NCBI GenBank assembly: GCA_900660155.1
Contig: CABFPE010000499.1
Span: forward strand, 153,897-217,896
Direction of reading: 5' to 3'
Length of the DNA: 64,000 bases
Origin: Hofstenia miamia
Lineage: Eukaryota; Xenacoelomorpha; Acoela; Hofsteniidae
Under the pieces are notes generated by a model. It was not told the origin of the DNA and ran no database searches. It saw only the letters and a program-made list of their open reading frames with translations. The translations under genes were made by a program, and so were the position numbers. Position 1 is the first letter of the stretch. Every line of letters starts with the position of its first letter. Shown here one piece after another: positions 52,601-63,235 of the stretch.

Positions 52601-55600
52601 TAATGAATTATTGTTGGAAAAGAATAGCAGAGAAGGTATGATTTCAATGGTCCAATGCGTACATAGTCCCAAACATTAACTGAACAAAGTAATGATATGC
52701 AAGCTTTCTAAAATTTAGAATACAAATTACTCTAAAAGTATGGTTTTGCATGTAAAATGACATTCAAATTAGTAATTCTAATCCCAAAATTGACTGTGAA
52801 AAAATTTAATCAACTAAGTTTTATGTCACACCGTGTTATCAACACATATGTGTGGTTATCTCTTTTACGATGGTAAGAAAACAATTGTGCGGGAATAGAA
52901 ACCTTATAAAAAAATCTTATTCAGTGGAAGCCATCTAGTAGAAAACTCCTATTTGGATATTCTTGTTTGCTGAAAACATTATAGCGATTTGATAAAACTT
53001 TCCAAAACCCTGTCATAGCGGCTATTTAACAACTATTTCTTTTTCAAATCAAGTTTGACAAATACTTTGAATGGATTATAGTTTGCAAGCGTTAGTTTTT
53101 CATAATTGGAAATTCTAAAGAATTAAATACATATGATATATGTTTTTTATCAGCACTGATCCTTTCTGATTCCCTAAATTCATCATCAGGTATCTCGTAT
53201 TGTAATACTCTGCTTTAAAGCGTTCTTTCTTCAATGTTAGGCATTCGTTGCGAAACATAGTTACATTTGCACAATATTTTGAATTTTTATAAGTCTCACC
53301 AAATCTAGCTCATGCTCTATGAAAAGCCATACATAAGAATATCTTTTGTGATCTCGGCCTCACTCGTCACAATTTGTTTGTTTGACATTGAATATTAGAT
53401 ATTGGGAACATATTTAAGATATACCAATACTAATTTTTGCCTTAAAATTTGCATCATGCTACTTTAAATAATTCCATTTGTAAGTTTAATTTTAGCGTCC
53501 TAAGCTAAAGCAGCAAAGTTTTTTGTAATTAATCTGATATTTTTAAAATAACATTTAAACACTTTTTTGAAATACAACGAATTATGTTTAGGTTACAATA
53601 AAGGATATCAATATTTTCAGTTTGTTGTTTTCAATTCTCATCTCCATTTTCTGCCTGACTTCTTCAAGCGTCTCTAAATTTCTATTTACATTGGCGTCAC
53701 TATTGAGCGCATTTATTGTGATGATGAGACTGGTATTTCAAATTTACGAATACACGGATCTCCTGCATGTGGCAAATTATACAAATGTTACAGAAATTAA
53801 TCACCTGTAAGAAGTTTTAACTTAGTATCCAATTGTTCTAGATTTTTTGAAATCCATTATCAAAAGATAAAAAAGTTAAGCACTAAAACGAAGTAAGGGA
53901 GTTGCATTTCAATGCTATTCTTCTTTGATCATGTTTTCTACTTGCAATGTTTCCTCTCATTTTTTGTTTTTATAATTCTTCAATTTTCGATTTCAATTAT
54001 TTCATAGTTTAAAATTGCATACGTGCAATAGCATAATTATAACTTAACGTGTTCATGTTTACATACTAAGTGCAAAATCTATTGTTTTTCCAAATGAGAA
54101 ATGCATTGAATGATGCAGTTGTCTAATCCAAATTGGTTATTTGAAACAGATAAATGAGTAACCATTTAAAAATGTCATTTTCATTCAAATAGGACCTATG
54201 ATATTTCCAGCGTAATATGTATCTGTGTTTAAGAAATACAGCAGTCGTAAATCCATTCAATTTAGACTTGGTCTCCAGACGTATCTTGAATCCACACCTG
54301 CGTTTACCTATGTTAGTGCATATTTGGTTCTCCCTACCTTTGGGTTATTTGATGCAATTATTCGAGCGAAACTAAAACAGGAAATGAAGTCGTTGAATGG
54401 AGATCGCATAAAGCACAGTATCAAATACGGAATATTGTTTTATTCAAGCAAACATGGGGGCAGAGAGGTAATTCCTACATTATATAAGGCATGCTAAATT
54501 TGCAATGAATGACAAACAATCGCTTATTTTGTAACATGACATAAATTTTAAATGCGAGACTGAAGTACTTTTAATATCAACTTAAAATAGGAATAAGTCA
54601 ATTGTGTTAACACATTCTAATTGAACAAATTTTAATAAGGATTCTGCAGGACCAGAAGTTTAATAGTTCCAGTCTCACTTTTTCCATTGTATTTGGTCCC
54701 AGTCACGTTCTATACCAGCCAAATGAAATTTTCCAGTCCCTAATTCCATGTGGTCAATGGCATAATTTCTATTTTGGCAAAATCGGCAAGTATCTTGGTA
54801 ATATTCTGAAATCCATTGTACCAGTATCCTGATTATGGTCCCAGTACTATTGAAATACTTAGTCCGATGTCCCAGTCGGATAGTCTGGGACAAGTAAATG
54901 CCAAGGTGTTTAAGATTCCTGCAGAGCTCTAGTCTGTAAATTTAAAAATTGGAACATAAAATATCTTTGCAAACGATTTTGAATTTATATACAATACTTT
55001 TACCAATTGCAAATTGTTTCATTAGAAAATTTGAAAAGCTTAGATATTTTAAAAGTTTTTTAGTAGGAAAAATATTTTCTTTAATGAAATATAAGTTCTT
55101 AAGGATAGTATTAAATTTGAGTTACGTTTATTTATTTATTTATATAAGGACCATTAGACAAAAATTTCAGGTCTGAATTTTAGGCAGCTGATGGTTCAAT
55201 AATTCGCATGTTGGCGTACATCATTAACTTCGTATTTTACAAATTTTCAATAGAAATAATGATGGTATTCACTTTAATAACTGCCAATCACCGTGCAAAT
55301 GCGTACTCCATCGTTTATCTCGCTCTGTTGGTTTTGCCTTTAATCTTGTCAAGGCGTTCATTCAGTGGAGTGATATCAAAAATGTATCTTATAACTTTGT
55401 TGATTCTGTTTATACACCAGATTGTTGGATTAATTTTCTTTCCAGTTTTTAACTTTGGGTACAGCAATGATATTCTTCCCACTTTTCTCCATAAATTTTT
55501 GGATGTCTCAGTGCATTATACTTGGGAGGGTTCAGACTTTACACTCTTAGCTCAAAATATTGACTTATTATGGTACGACTTTTTGCTTCTGCTATTTGTG

Positions 55601-58600
55601 AAGCAGATGATCTTCAATCTTAGAAATGAGCAAATTCCGGAGATCGACAGCTATGCTGGCAACAATGATAATTGCCTGGACGAAGTAGATCGAAGGATTC
55701 CAATAACACTATCAATTGAAAGTGACTCAATAGCTGTCAATACGGAACAAAATAAAGACATGCGTAATATTTCCAAACGAATAATGTATTCGTCAGTGAA
55801 TTTCCTCCATCATGAGCAAAAAGGAATAAACTTCTTGAAAAGAATTTTTTTTACTTATACAATGTGGTTGACATATGCAATGATTAACATTGCTGGTTTG
55901 AATAGCAAGACTTTGATGGGGAACATATTTTTGCTGTTTTCAGTTTACTATGTAATTCTGGGTCAAGATGTGGCATTACTTTCCAGAAGAACGTGCATAA
56001 AGCCATTTTACATCTTACAGTTCATTATCATAGGAATGGGAATCTCTAAAATACTGATTAATTTGGCAAGCCCATTGCAACATGTTATGTTTTGGGAGAC
56101 CATCGCGTTCATTTTTGTAGCATTTCAAATGAGAATTTTTTACAGTTATTACTATGACTTCATTATCCAAGAAGCGGAAATTACAAAAACAATGTCAGTG
56201 TTTGGTGGTGAACTCCTAAAAGAAGTCAATAAGCAAGAAATGGACCGACTTGAGAAAATTAAAAATGCAGTTACAGAACGAATTCAGAAAGACGTTGCAG
56301 CAATCAAGGAGTCGTTGCAAAGTAAGGGAACATGGATCGAACCTAGAAATCATTTGGATGCCATCTTTTCAGGAGAAAAATTTTATACGGAAGATTTGCC
56401 ATCTCAAACTAGTGAAGAAGTAGATGCGATTGAAGATCATAGTCAATCATCTGACGAAAATGATGAAACCAATACAGATAGCAATGAAAAGGAAACAAAG
56501 AAATCTCCACTACTCATCAAAATTGCCACCTTATTGAATGTATTATCCAGAATACTGTCTAAAGCTTGCAGAGCATACAGAAAGGTTGTGGACGGCCTTA
56601 AAAAAATTAGGACTGCTAATAAATTAGACGACATGTTAACACTAGCCGTATTAAACAAGTCATTGGCCCAATCGAGAGTTAGCATCGAGATTGTAGATGA
56701 TACTGATGACATTTTAGATTTTATTGAGGAATCGACATCAAAGAACTTCAAAATTTTGCTAGCAAGTTTGCAGAAGTTGGGTTCTTCAATTGTGTTTTTC
56801 ATTGTTTCGCAAACTGATTACATTTGCTATTTTTTCATGATCACTACTGTTGTGATAAATGGGCCATTTATCGGCATAGTTCTGCCACTTATTTCATTTT
56901 GCTGGGCTTTGTTAAGCAAGCCAAGGCCTACAAAGTCATTTTGGTCATTCTGCATCCTTTATACCGCCATATCAATATTGCTGAAATTTAATTTTGCCTA
57001 TGTTGCGCATTTATTTAATTTAAGTACGGATTCTGGGTTTGGTCAGAATGATGAACTTTACACGGAGCTTCTACTTCTGATCTTCTTATGCTTCCATAGA
57101 AATCTCTTAATGAACAAAGGTCTGTGGGTAGATTACAGTTCTAATAGACAAGAACAAGCAGAGTATGTACGCATCAGTCAACAAACGAAGAAAAGATTCT
57201 CAAAGGACAAGACCGACAAAGATGCATCAACTGAAGGAACTTCAGAGAAAGCACAAGAGGACCCTGAGAGTTCAGATGACTTAACTAAAAAGGTCGAAGA
57301 GCAAGTGAAGGAAAAAATGGAAGATGAGGAAAGAAATAAATTACCACCCGCGAAGTTTGTAATGCAAATTGTTGATAGAGTGGACATCACGGTTGGAGAG
57401 TTTTTCAATTTTGTCCGTGATTTATACAAAAATGAAAAAGTAGCGACTATTGATGTATATGCTGTCATGTTCTTTTTTGATCTATCGTGCTACATAATCT
57501 TAGTGTTAGGATACAGTGGGTTTTCCTCAGGTTCAGATGGAGGTGCTTCAAGCATCTTGTCTTCGAATCAGATTCCGGGAATTTTACTTGCCGCATTGCT
57601 CATATTTTTTGTTTTTACAATTATAGACAGATTGGCATACATAAAAAAATGGACAAGCCTGAAAATTATTCATTACTTTTCCCAGATTGCTGTTATTCAC
57701 ATTTGGATCTTTTTGATTAATCCCTCAGTGACTAATATGCATTTCGTTAACAACACACCGGCGAAAGTTCTTTACTTCTTCAGATGCATCTACTGGATTT
57801 TGTCTGCCTATGAAATTAAATGCAACTATCCATTTAGTGTTTCAGGAAATGTATTTACGAAAAAAGAAAATGGAATTGCGGCTCTTTGTATGAATATTTT
57901 TGTAAAAATTCCATTCCTCTTTGAAATAAGGGTCTTAATGGATTGGGTGTTTACTCCTACAACACTGTCTTTTAATCGATTTTTGGAAGTTGAAGACATT
58001 TTTGTATCAGCCTTTGCTTTGAAATGTTCACGTCTTGGAGAGTTTAAGGCCAATAGACCACGAAGTATGTTACAACAGTTCTTTCCAAACAAAATGCAAT
58101 CATTTGTGATGCTTCTTGGTCTTCTTTTGCTGATATGGGCGCCAATTCTTCTGTTTTCAATAGTAAATGAGTCAATGGTTCCCACTCAAATATCCAGTAC
58201 TGCGATGAAGTTTCAACTTTCCAATTATGAGTACATTCTATCTACTAACCAGAATGGAATTACTGAGGTTCACCCGAATGACATTCCAAATGTTCCTAGT
58301 TTTAAGTCAAACTTGATTAATCAAGCAAGTGCATTCAGGATTCAATTTTCTGGAAGTTCTGGACAAGTTTGGAGCATAACACCACCCTCACAAAATCAGT
58401 TATATCACGATTTACTAAATTATCAAATTAAGAAATTCCCACTATTCTACTCGATTTCTGTTACTCGTACTGTGAATGTAACAGTTCAGACGAACATGGT
58501 TGCGGCTGCATCAGGCGAAGCCAATTTCACTCTAACAAATGTAATTAAAAAGAAAATTGCAAATCTCATTGATCCTAGCATTAAAACGAGTTCGCCGCCA

Positions 58601-59521
58601 GCAGGANNNNNNNNNNNNNNNNNNNNNTCCCACTATTCTACTCGATTTCTGTTACTCGTACTGTGAATGTAACAGTTCAGACGAACATGGTTGCGGCTGC
58701 ATCAGGCGAAGCCAATTTCACTCTAACAAATGTAATTAAAAAGAAAATTGCAAATCTCATTGATCCTAGCATTAAAACGAGTTCGCCGCCAGCAGGATTG
58801 GGTTATATTTTCCCAAGATACGTTTATGTCGACAATAAAGGGTCGGCACAAATAATCATTGGAGATGGCGGTAAGGACTACTTCTATAACGTAACTGCAA
58901 CATTACAAAAAGCTGGCAAAAAGACGTGGTGGAATTTCCTTGTAAGTAAATTGAATATTTTAATATTTATAACATGGCAATATCTTCTGCAGTTAAAACT
59001 TAAATTTGAAAATCTGCTTTAAAATTTAGGGGAACGTTACCAATTAGTTAAAAACGTACACAGCAATAAACTTACTTACTGTGTCCATTCTCAAGGAATT
59101 TTCCAAGCATTGAAATTGACGCATAGTGTACGTCTGTACTGTACTGGTAGATATATGTAAAATAACAAAAAACATTTAGAAAGATGACGGTGACAATCAC
59201 TTCGAAGTTTATTTCATATCAGCGAGCGTTGTTCCAGGCGCTTTGGCAACTTTCTTTGCAAGTTATGGTGTAACTGGATTGTACATAACATTTGTTTTGT
59301 TAGCTAGTAACATAGTAAAAGGAATGTTTCTTGGAGTTTCTCGAAACATCCAATTTACTGAAATACCAAATCCTGATCGCATCTTGAAGATCTGCAAGGA
59401 TATCTACACTTGCAGAGAACAGCAGCACTTTGACATGGAAGAGAATCTGTATGCAAAACTACAATATCTCTATAGATCTCCTGAGACTATGGCAAGATAT
59501 CTAAAGTATAAACCCGAGTAG
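46074..59521 (+). CDS. Piezo: Piezo mechanosensitive ion channel (6 coding exons)
   Basis: Piezo forms trimeric, mechanically gated cation channels in the plasma membrane. Coding exons: 46074-48150, 49365-49555, 53592-53806, 54242-54467, 55184-58941 and 59180-59521. Phases agree at every junction (1, 0, 2, 0, 0). Leaving out the assembly artefact 58607-58797, the total is 6,618 bp or about 2,205 residues; vertebrate Piezos are about 2,500-2,800. The N-terminus FRVIFPVLLLFPIITRF matches the first Piezo helix, and many hydrophobic segments follow. The stretch INFVFYKFSIEI is a blade landmark. The family motif PF(X2)E(X6)W is intact at residues 1813-1824 (PFLFEIRVLMDW), followed by the extracellular cap. 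The last exon carries GVTGLY (inner helix) and ends near RSPETM. Acidic, lysine-rich loops lie around residues 1310-1350 and 1570-1620. The ATG at 46074 is chosen because it opens the family N-terminus; a TTTTAG acceptor lies 10 bp upstream, suggesting a 5' UTR intron or trans-splice site. Two exons hold most of the protein, unusually few for a Piezo. Confidence 0.97.
48151..49364 (+). other. Piezo intron 1
   Basis: This 1,214-bp intron runs from GTAAAT to AATATTTAG. It contains copy 3 of the dispersed repeat at 48808-49072. An AG at the later CTTGCAG (49410) is in the wrong phase and is not used in my model. Confidence 0.8.
48808..49072 (+). repeat. Dispersed repeat family, copy 3
   Basis: It shares TTTTTCAATATCTGCGATGG, TCACCACAAGATAGA, CCCCATGGATATGTC and GTAACACTAGTAGAAATAGG with copy 2, but lacks that copy's middle part. 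Confidence 0.7.
49556..53591 (+). other. Piezo intron 2 (4.0 kb)
   Basis: The intron begins GTAAGT and ends TGTTTAG. It contains a (TA)n run at 49620-49660. Otherwise it is AT-rich, with no element I can define. Confidence 0.8.
54636..54931. mobile_element. MITE-like element in Piezo intron 4
   Basis: TAAGGATTCTGCAGGA at the left recurs inverted as TAGAGCTCTGCAGGA at the right, enclosing 296 bp rich in CCAGT/TCCCAGTC words. The ends resemble hAT termini, but no target duplication is evident. Confidence 0.55.
58437..58797. other. Assembly artefact: exact 170-bp duplication around a 21-N gap inside Piezo exon 5
   Basis: Bases 58437-58606 recur without visible difference at 58628-58797, on either side of 21 Ns (58607-58627). 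Both copies encode the same segment of the Piezo cap. Removing 58607-58797 (191 bp) makes exon 5 3,567 bp, a multiple of three, and keeps both flanking phase-0 splice junctions. I therefore read this as two overlapping contigs that were not merged, not as a real duplication or frameshift. Confidence 0.92.
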
Positions 59522-60597
59522 AGGTTGCATGTTAGTAGAGTTAGCAGAGGATCATACTATAGCATCAAATGTTAAAAATTTAGCAATTGGTAAAGTTTTA
59601 GACAACCTTCTAACTTGTTATAATTTCTGAATTTTTTATGAAACTTTTCCTGCAGAGATAACTTTGTTAAACTTTACTTAATAATGAACTTTTTATTACT
59701 ACTTCGCTTGATTGAATTACTCTCTGTTAGCTCTAATTAAGATCTAGCCTCAACTTTATGCATGAGTATTGTATTAGTTTATAATTTTTTATTTTTCTTG
59801 TATAGAAGCCAAATTTGTAGCTTTATAGAATTTAGTTAAGTTTTTGAATGATTTTTATACACTCAGTTCATTGAAATCGGATCCGAATCCAATCTGATTT
59901 AAAAATGAAACCCGGGTATGTAGGTTTGTGGGAAGTTTACTATTACAGTTGTGAATTTTAATATTTTGAGAGAAATACTTCCAAAAACAGGGATAACTAG
60001 AAATCTTTTTTGTTACCCATGACTTAATATGGTTAGACAGTTCTAAGAAAGAATATAGGACAATCCATCGTCAACTGAATTTTAAATATGTTAGCACTAG
60101 TTTGTTTTCAAAAATTTAAAATATTGAAAAAATAGAGATATGTTTTAATTGTTCATAGATTCTCATTCATGAAGCAAAATTACATTTAAAAATAATGTAA
60201 ATGAATATAATAATAAATCAATTAAAATAATGAAATATGAATATAGATCAAAATGTATATGATGTTCTGAACTTCTTAAACCTATACAATAGTAGTCTCA
60301 ATTTATATTACAAATAGTTTGCAAAGCTTTATCATCGGTAGCCAACTAATACCTGTATAGAGGCTTAGGTGTATGTTAGAATTCTTTGCAGCCGGTTAGA
60401 TCACGAATTTTATATCATAAATTTGTATTATATGCATTGGAAGATTTAGGTTCATATTTTATTTCAAAGTCATTGTACGCTCAAATTCTAACATTTCAAA
60501 CATTTGTCTTTGAGTTTCTAAAAGCTTTTGATTTTCAATAACCGTATTTCTTAATTCAAATTCCAAGGCGTTTATGTGAGGATGAATTATATTTCAG
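59522..60597. other. Piezo 3' flank
   Basis: This is AT-rich. A candidate AATAAA lies near 60,210. On the minus strand at 60459-60605 an open frame ending LEFERTMTLK looks coiled-coil and is followed at once by AATAAA. It is too short to call. Confidence 0.35.
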
Positions 60598-61070
60598 TTT
60601 GGAAAGAAACTCGATTATTCACTTCTGGACTTTGAGAAAAAACCTATTGTCAATAAAATCGTCAAATATGGCAGTGGTGTTCCTTATATAACAAGAATCC
60701 AGTTAATTTCACAGGTATTTAAAGGAATAGCATGAGTACTAATACTAATCGTAAATACGTTACTAGTAAGGTGAAACGAGGGATATATGAAGATATTAAA
60801 ATGAAATATCAATAATTATTTTTAATTTTGACAATGTCTATTGCTCTAAGAATCAGTTTCGTATTATTAATGACCTTCCATCAATAGGGTTATATAGCCT
60901 ATCATTTTGCAAACTATCTTAAAATTCTCTCAAATGATCTTCCAACATTACAACATGATGCAAAAGCATTAAATAGTGGTTGTCTTGACAACAAAAACGA
61001 ATTGCACGTCACTGAGTTTATTAAAAAGTGTTTACAATATATGGAATTAGATATTCCCAAATTACAGTAG
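60598..61070 (+). CDS. C-terminal two exons of an unrecognised gene (partial)
   Basis: Two clean exons sit 1.1 kb downstream of Piezo on the same strand. The first, 60598-60714, is 39 open codons starting FGKKLDYSLLDFEKK after a TTTCAG acceptor and ending VPYITRIQLISQ before GTATTT. The second, 60888-61070, follows an AATAG acceptor and encodes GYIAYHFANYLKILSNDLP through MELDIPKLQ, then TAG. Both are phase 0, join in frame across a 173-bp intron, and have protein-like rather than AT-biased composition. No upstream exon with a start codon was found between 59,522 and 60,597, so the 5' part may lie in small exons I could not see, or this may be a remnant. I do not recognise the family; the second exon looks helical and soluble, with no membrane segment. 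Confidence 0.5.
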
Positions 61071-61719
61071 TTAAAGATATTGGAATATACATCTGTAAAA
61101 AACATCAGCTTTGGAGAACACCATGAGAAAATCTAAAAGTTCAGATAATTTTCTTGTTTCAGCAGGTTAGAACAATACTTAGAGTTATTTCTTTGGATTT
61201 CCCATTAACTTTGGATATAAATTGAGTTATTCTATTCGTGATTGTGGAATTTTGTTTCAGCTTTTATGGAACTAACTAGTAATAATTTACTTATAATATT
61301 GAAATTTAATCTGTCGGACATACATTTGAAAAGTTAAGAAACTTTATACAAAATAAAGAATTTTGTATTTTTCAAATATTGGAAAGGACATTCAAAATAC
61401 ATTTGAAAGTCTTGCAAACACATTCAAACGCAAATGTAAATTGAGAAACTTGGCACATTATACAAGAGGAAAAATTTTGTTTAGTTTTAGCGGAAAAAAA
61501 TTAAATACATTTGTTTACTTACTTATCAATTATATAATGCTAAGTGAGATTGTATTTAAACCATAATGATTGATAATGCACTCTTAATTTTATATATTTT
61601 AACTATCATAAAAATGAAGTAACTAAACAAACTCAAACGTTCACAATTTAAATTAACTGAAAAATTAAAGTTATGCAAATAATTAGCATACAAAAAATAT
61701 AAGAATTCTGTTTTGCTAG

Positions 61720-61720
<1 letters not shown>
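61071..61720. other. AT-rich sequence, nothing recognised
   Basis: Short open frames here (for example 61363-61566) have no family resemblance or splice support. Confidence 0.4.
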
Positions 61721-61721
<1 letters not shown>

Positions 61722-61757
<36 letters not shown>

Positions 61758-61885
61758 GATATTTAAATTAAACCATGTTAGCATTCTTAAACTTTTCTAA
61801 ACTTTCCCTCTATACTCTATATATGCACTGACGAAGCTATACGCATGTAGCGAAACATGTTTGCGGAATAAAATATATATATATT
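61722..61885 (+). mobile_element. Solo Penelope-like 3' end between TA repeats
   Basis: A (TA)n run at 61722-61755 and a second at about 61871-61885 bracket a short stretch carrying a hammerhead-like core. The arrangement matches the 3' terminal region of the copy at 29.4 kb (GAAACATGTTT is shared). No endonuclease frame remains. Confidence 0.6.
61815..61885 (+). ncRNA. Hammerhead-ribozyme-like motif (best preserved)
   Basis: CTGACGA (61828-61834) is followed by stem II GCTATA/TGTAGC with loop CGCA (one G-U pair), then GAAAC (61852-61856) and ATGTTTGCG. Stem I can form between TGCA before the core and TGCG after it, extended by TA repeats on both sides. All core positions fit the consensus. 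Hammerhead ribozymes with short stem III are known from Penelope-like elements. Confidence 0.75.
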
Positions 61886-62109
61886 ACTTGCATAGATTAA
61901 ATATTCAATGCAAATATAGTTTACCGGCCAAAACTGCCCGGTCTATGTTAGCTCTTATCAGCCAACGCCCACTACAGAACCCGCCTTTAGATTTCCGGCC
62001 AGTTCCAACTCTGGCATGCCGTTAACTGTACCATATTTTCAATACTGTACAATATCGACGAGACCAGTGCCGTGAACGTGATTAGAACGGTACTAGTAGC
62101 GTAAACATC

Positions 62110-62240
62110 TACTCTCAATCCCATTGAGGCGTGCCATGCGCCAAGTCAGAGGTTTTGTACTGTCAGGTTTCCAATATATTTATTAGTTCTTGATTTATAA
62201 CCGTTTAACAATTTTTGAGAACCATAAAAATTTTCAAAAA
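62110..62240 (+). repeat. Dispersed repeat family, copy 4 (partial)
   Basis: It shares AAGTCAGAGGTTTT and the block from TTAGTTCTTGATTTATAA to TTTTTGAGAACCAT with the other copies. It abuts the inverted Penelope-like element. Confidence 0.5.
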
Positions 62241-62324
62241 TTCTTAGGCTGCTTAAGGCTATTGAAATATTGTGAACAATTCATAACATGTCGTTTTTAA
62301 GGAGTTTAATTAAACTTAATACGA

Positions 62325-62365
62325 CCATACAGATTATTTCGACTTGCAAAGTCATCGTCAGTTTC
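62325..62365 (-). ncRNA. Hammerhead-ribozyme-like motif, left arm
   Basis: Minus strand: CTGACGA, stem II GACTT/AAGTC with loop TGC, then GAAA (62340-62337). Stem II is perfect; the cleavage side is uncertain. Confidence 0.6.
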
Positions 62366-63149
62366 TTTACAAATAATTCCCTTTAAATTTCTAGGTTTTT
62401 GCAATAATAATTTTCTAAATTTTTAAAAGTGATAGGTTTAATTTATAAATATAGTCTTCTTTTGTGTTCAAACTTGGTTGCAATAATTTATAAATAACTT
62501 GATCTTGATGTCTGATGTAATATTTTTGTTTCAAAATTTAGTCCGCAATTATTTAAAATAGAATTAAAGAAGAATGAATATTCAAATAGATACATATATT
62601 AGGAAGTCACTAGAAGACATTTTAATTAAGAACAAACGATCAAAAACTAATTATGAACATTGTTTTAAGATCGAATATAGAGAACTCCACACTGAAGCCA
62701 TGATAAAAGAACTCCAAAAAATATCAATTATTAAAGAAAGTTAGATTTTTATATAACAATAAAAAATTAAGAACGAAATTGAAACTAAAATCTACAACTG
62801 AAGAAACCAATAAGTCTAATATAATTTATCAAATAAAATGCACCTGTGGTGAAGACTATATTGGTTTTTCTAGTAGACAACTATCAAAAAGAATTAAAGA
62901 ACATAAGACCAGTTCTAGTATATCTAATCATCTAAATAATTGCGGACTAAATTTTGAAACAAAAATATTACATCAGACATCAAGATCAAGTTATTATAAA
63001 TTTATTGAGAGTATTTTTATAAAATCCTTGCAACCAAGTTTGAACAAAAAAGAAGACTATATTTATAAATTAAAACTACCACTTTTTAAAATTTGAGAAA
63101 AATATAATTATTATTGTAAAATCTAATAAATTTAGAGGGAATAATTTGT

Positions 63150-63190
63150 AAAGAAACTGACGATGACTTTTAAATCGAAATATATCTGCA
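63150..63190 (+). ncRNA. Hammerhead-ribozyme-like motif, right arm
   Basis: CTGACGA (63157-63163) is followed by a weakened stem II (GACTT/AAATC, one mismatch, two-base loop), then GAAA. It is the counterpart of the left-arm motif, about 60 bp after the GIY-YIG stop codon. Confidence 0.5.
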
Positions 63191-63235
63191 TGTTCTTATT
63201 AAGTTTAATTCATAACATTTTGAATATTTGAGAAG

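Larger units (their letters stand above)
62300..63235 (+). mobile_element. Penelope-like element with inverted terminal copies and GIY-YIG domain
   Basis: The plus-strand frame 62779-63096 (105 residues) encodes a GIY-YIG endonuclease: SNIIYQIKCTCGEDYIGF, RQLSKRIKEH, SISNHLNNCG, YKFIESIFIKSLQPSLN. The stretch from about 62,925 to 63,225 returns inverted at about 62,305-62,575 with high similarity, so the 3' end of the element is present twice, tail-outward, around a 350-bp centre. Both arms carry a hammerhead-like core. Inverted or partial terminal copies are typical of Penelope-like elements. The reverse transcriptase is missing. Confidence 0.85.

Noticed and set aside
53615-53621. ATTTTCAG as the acceptor of Piezo exon 3
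   Set aside because: It is out of phase with exon 2. The TTTAG ending at 53591 joins in frame and restores the expected helix.
56443-58185. Minus-strand frames across Piezo exon 5
   Set aside because: They are antisense shadows of a conserved coding exon.
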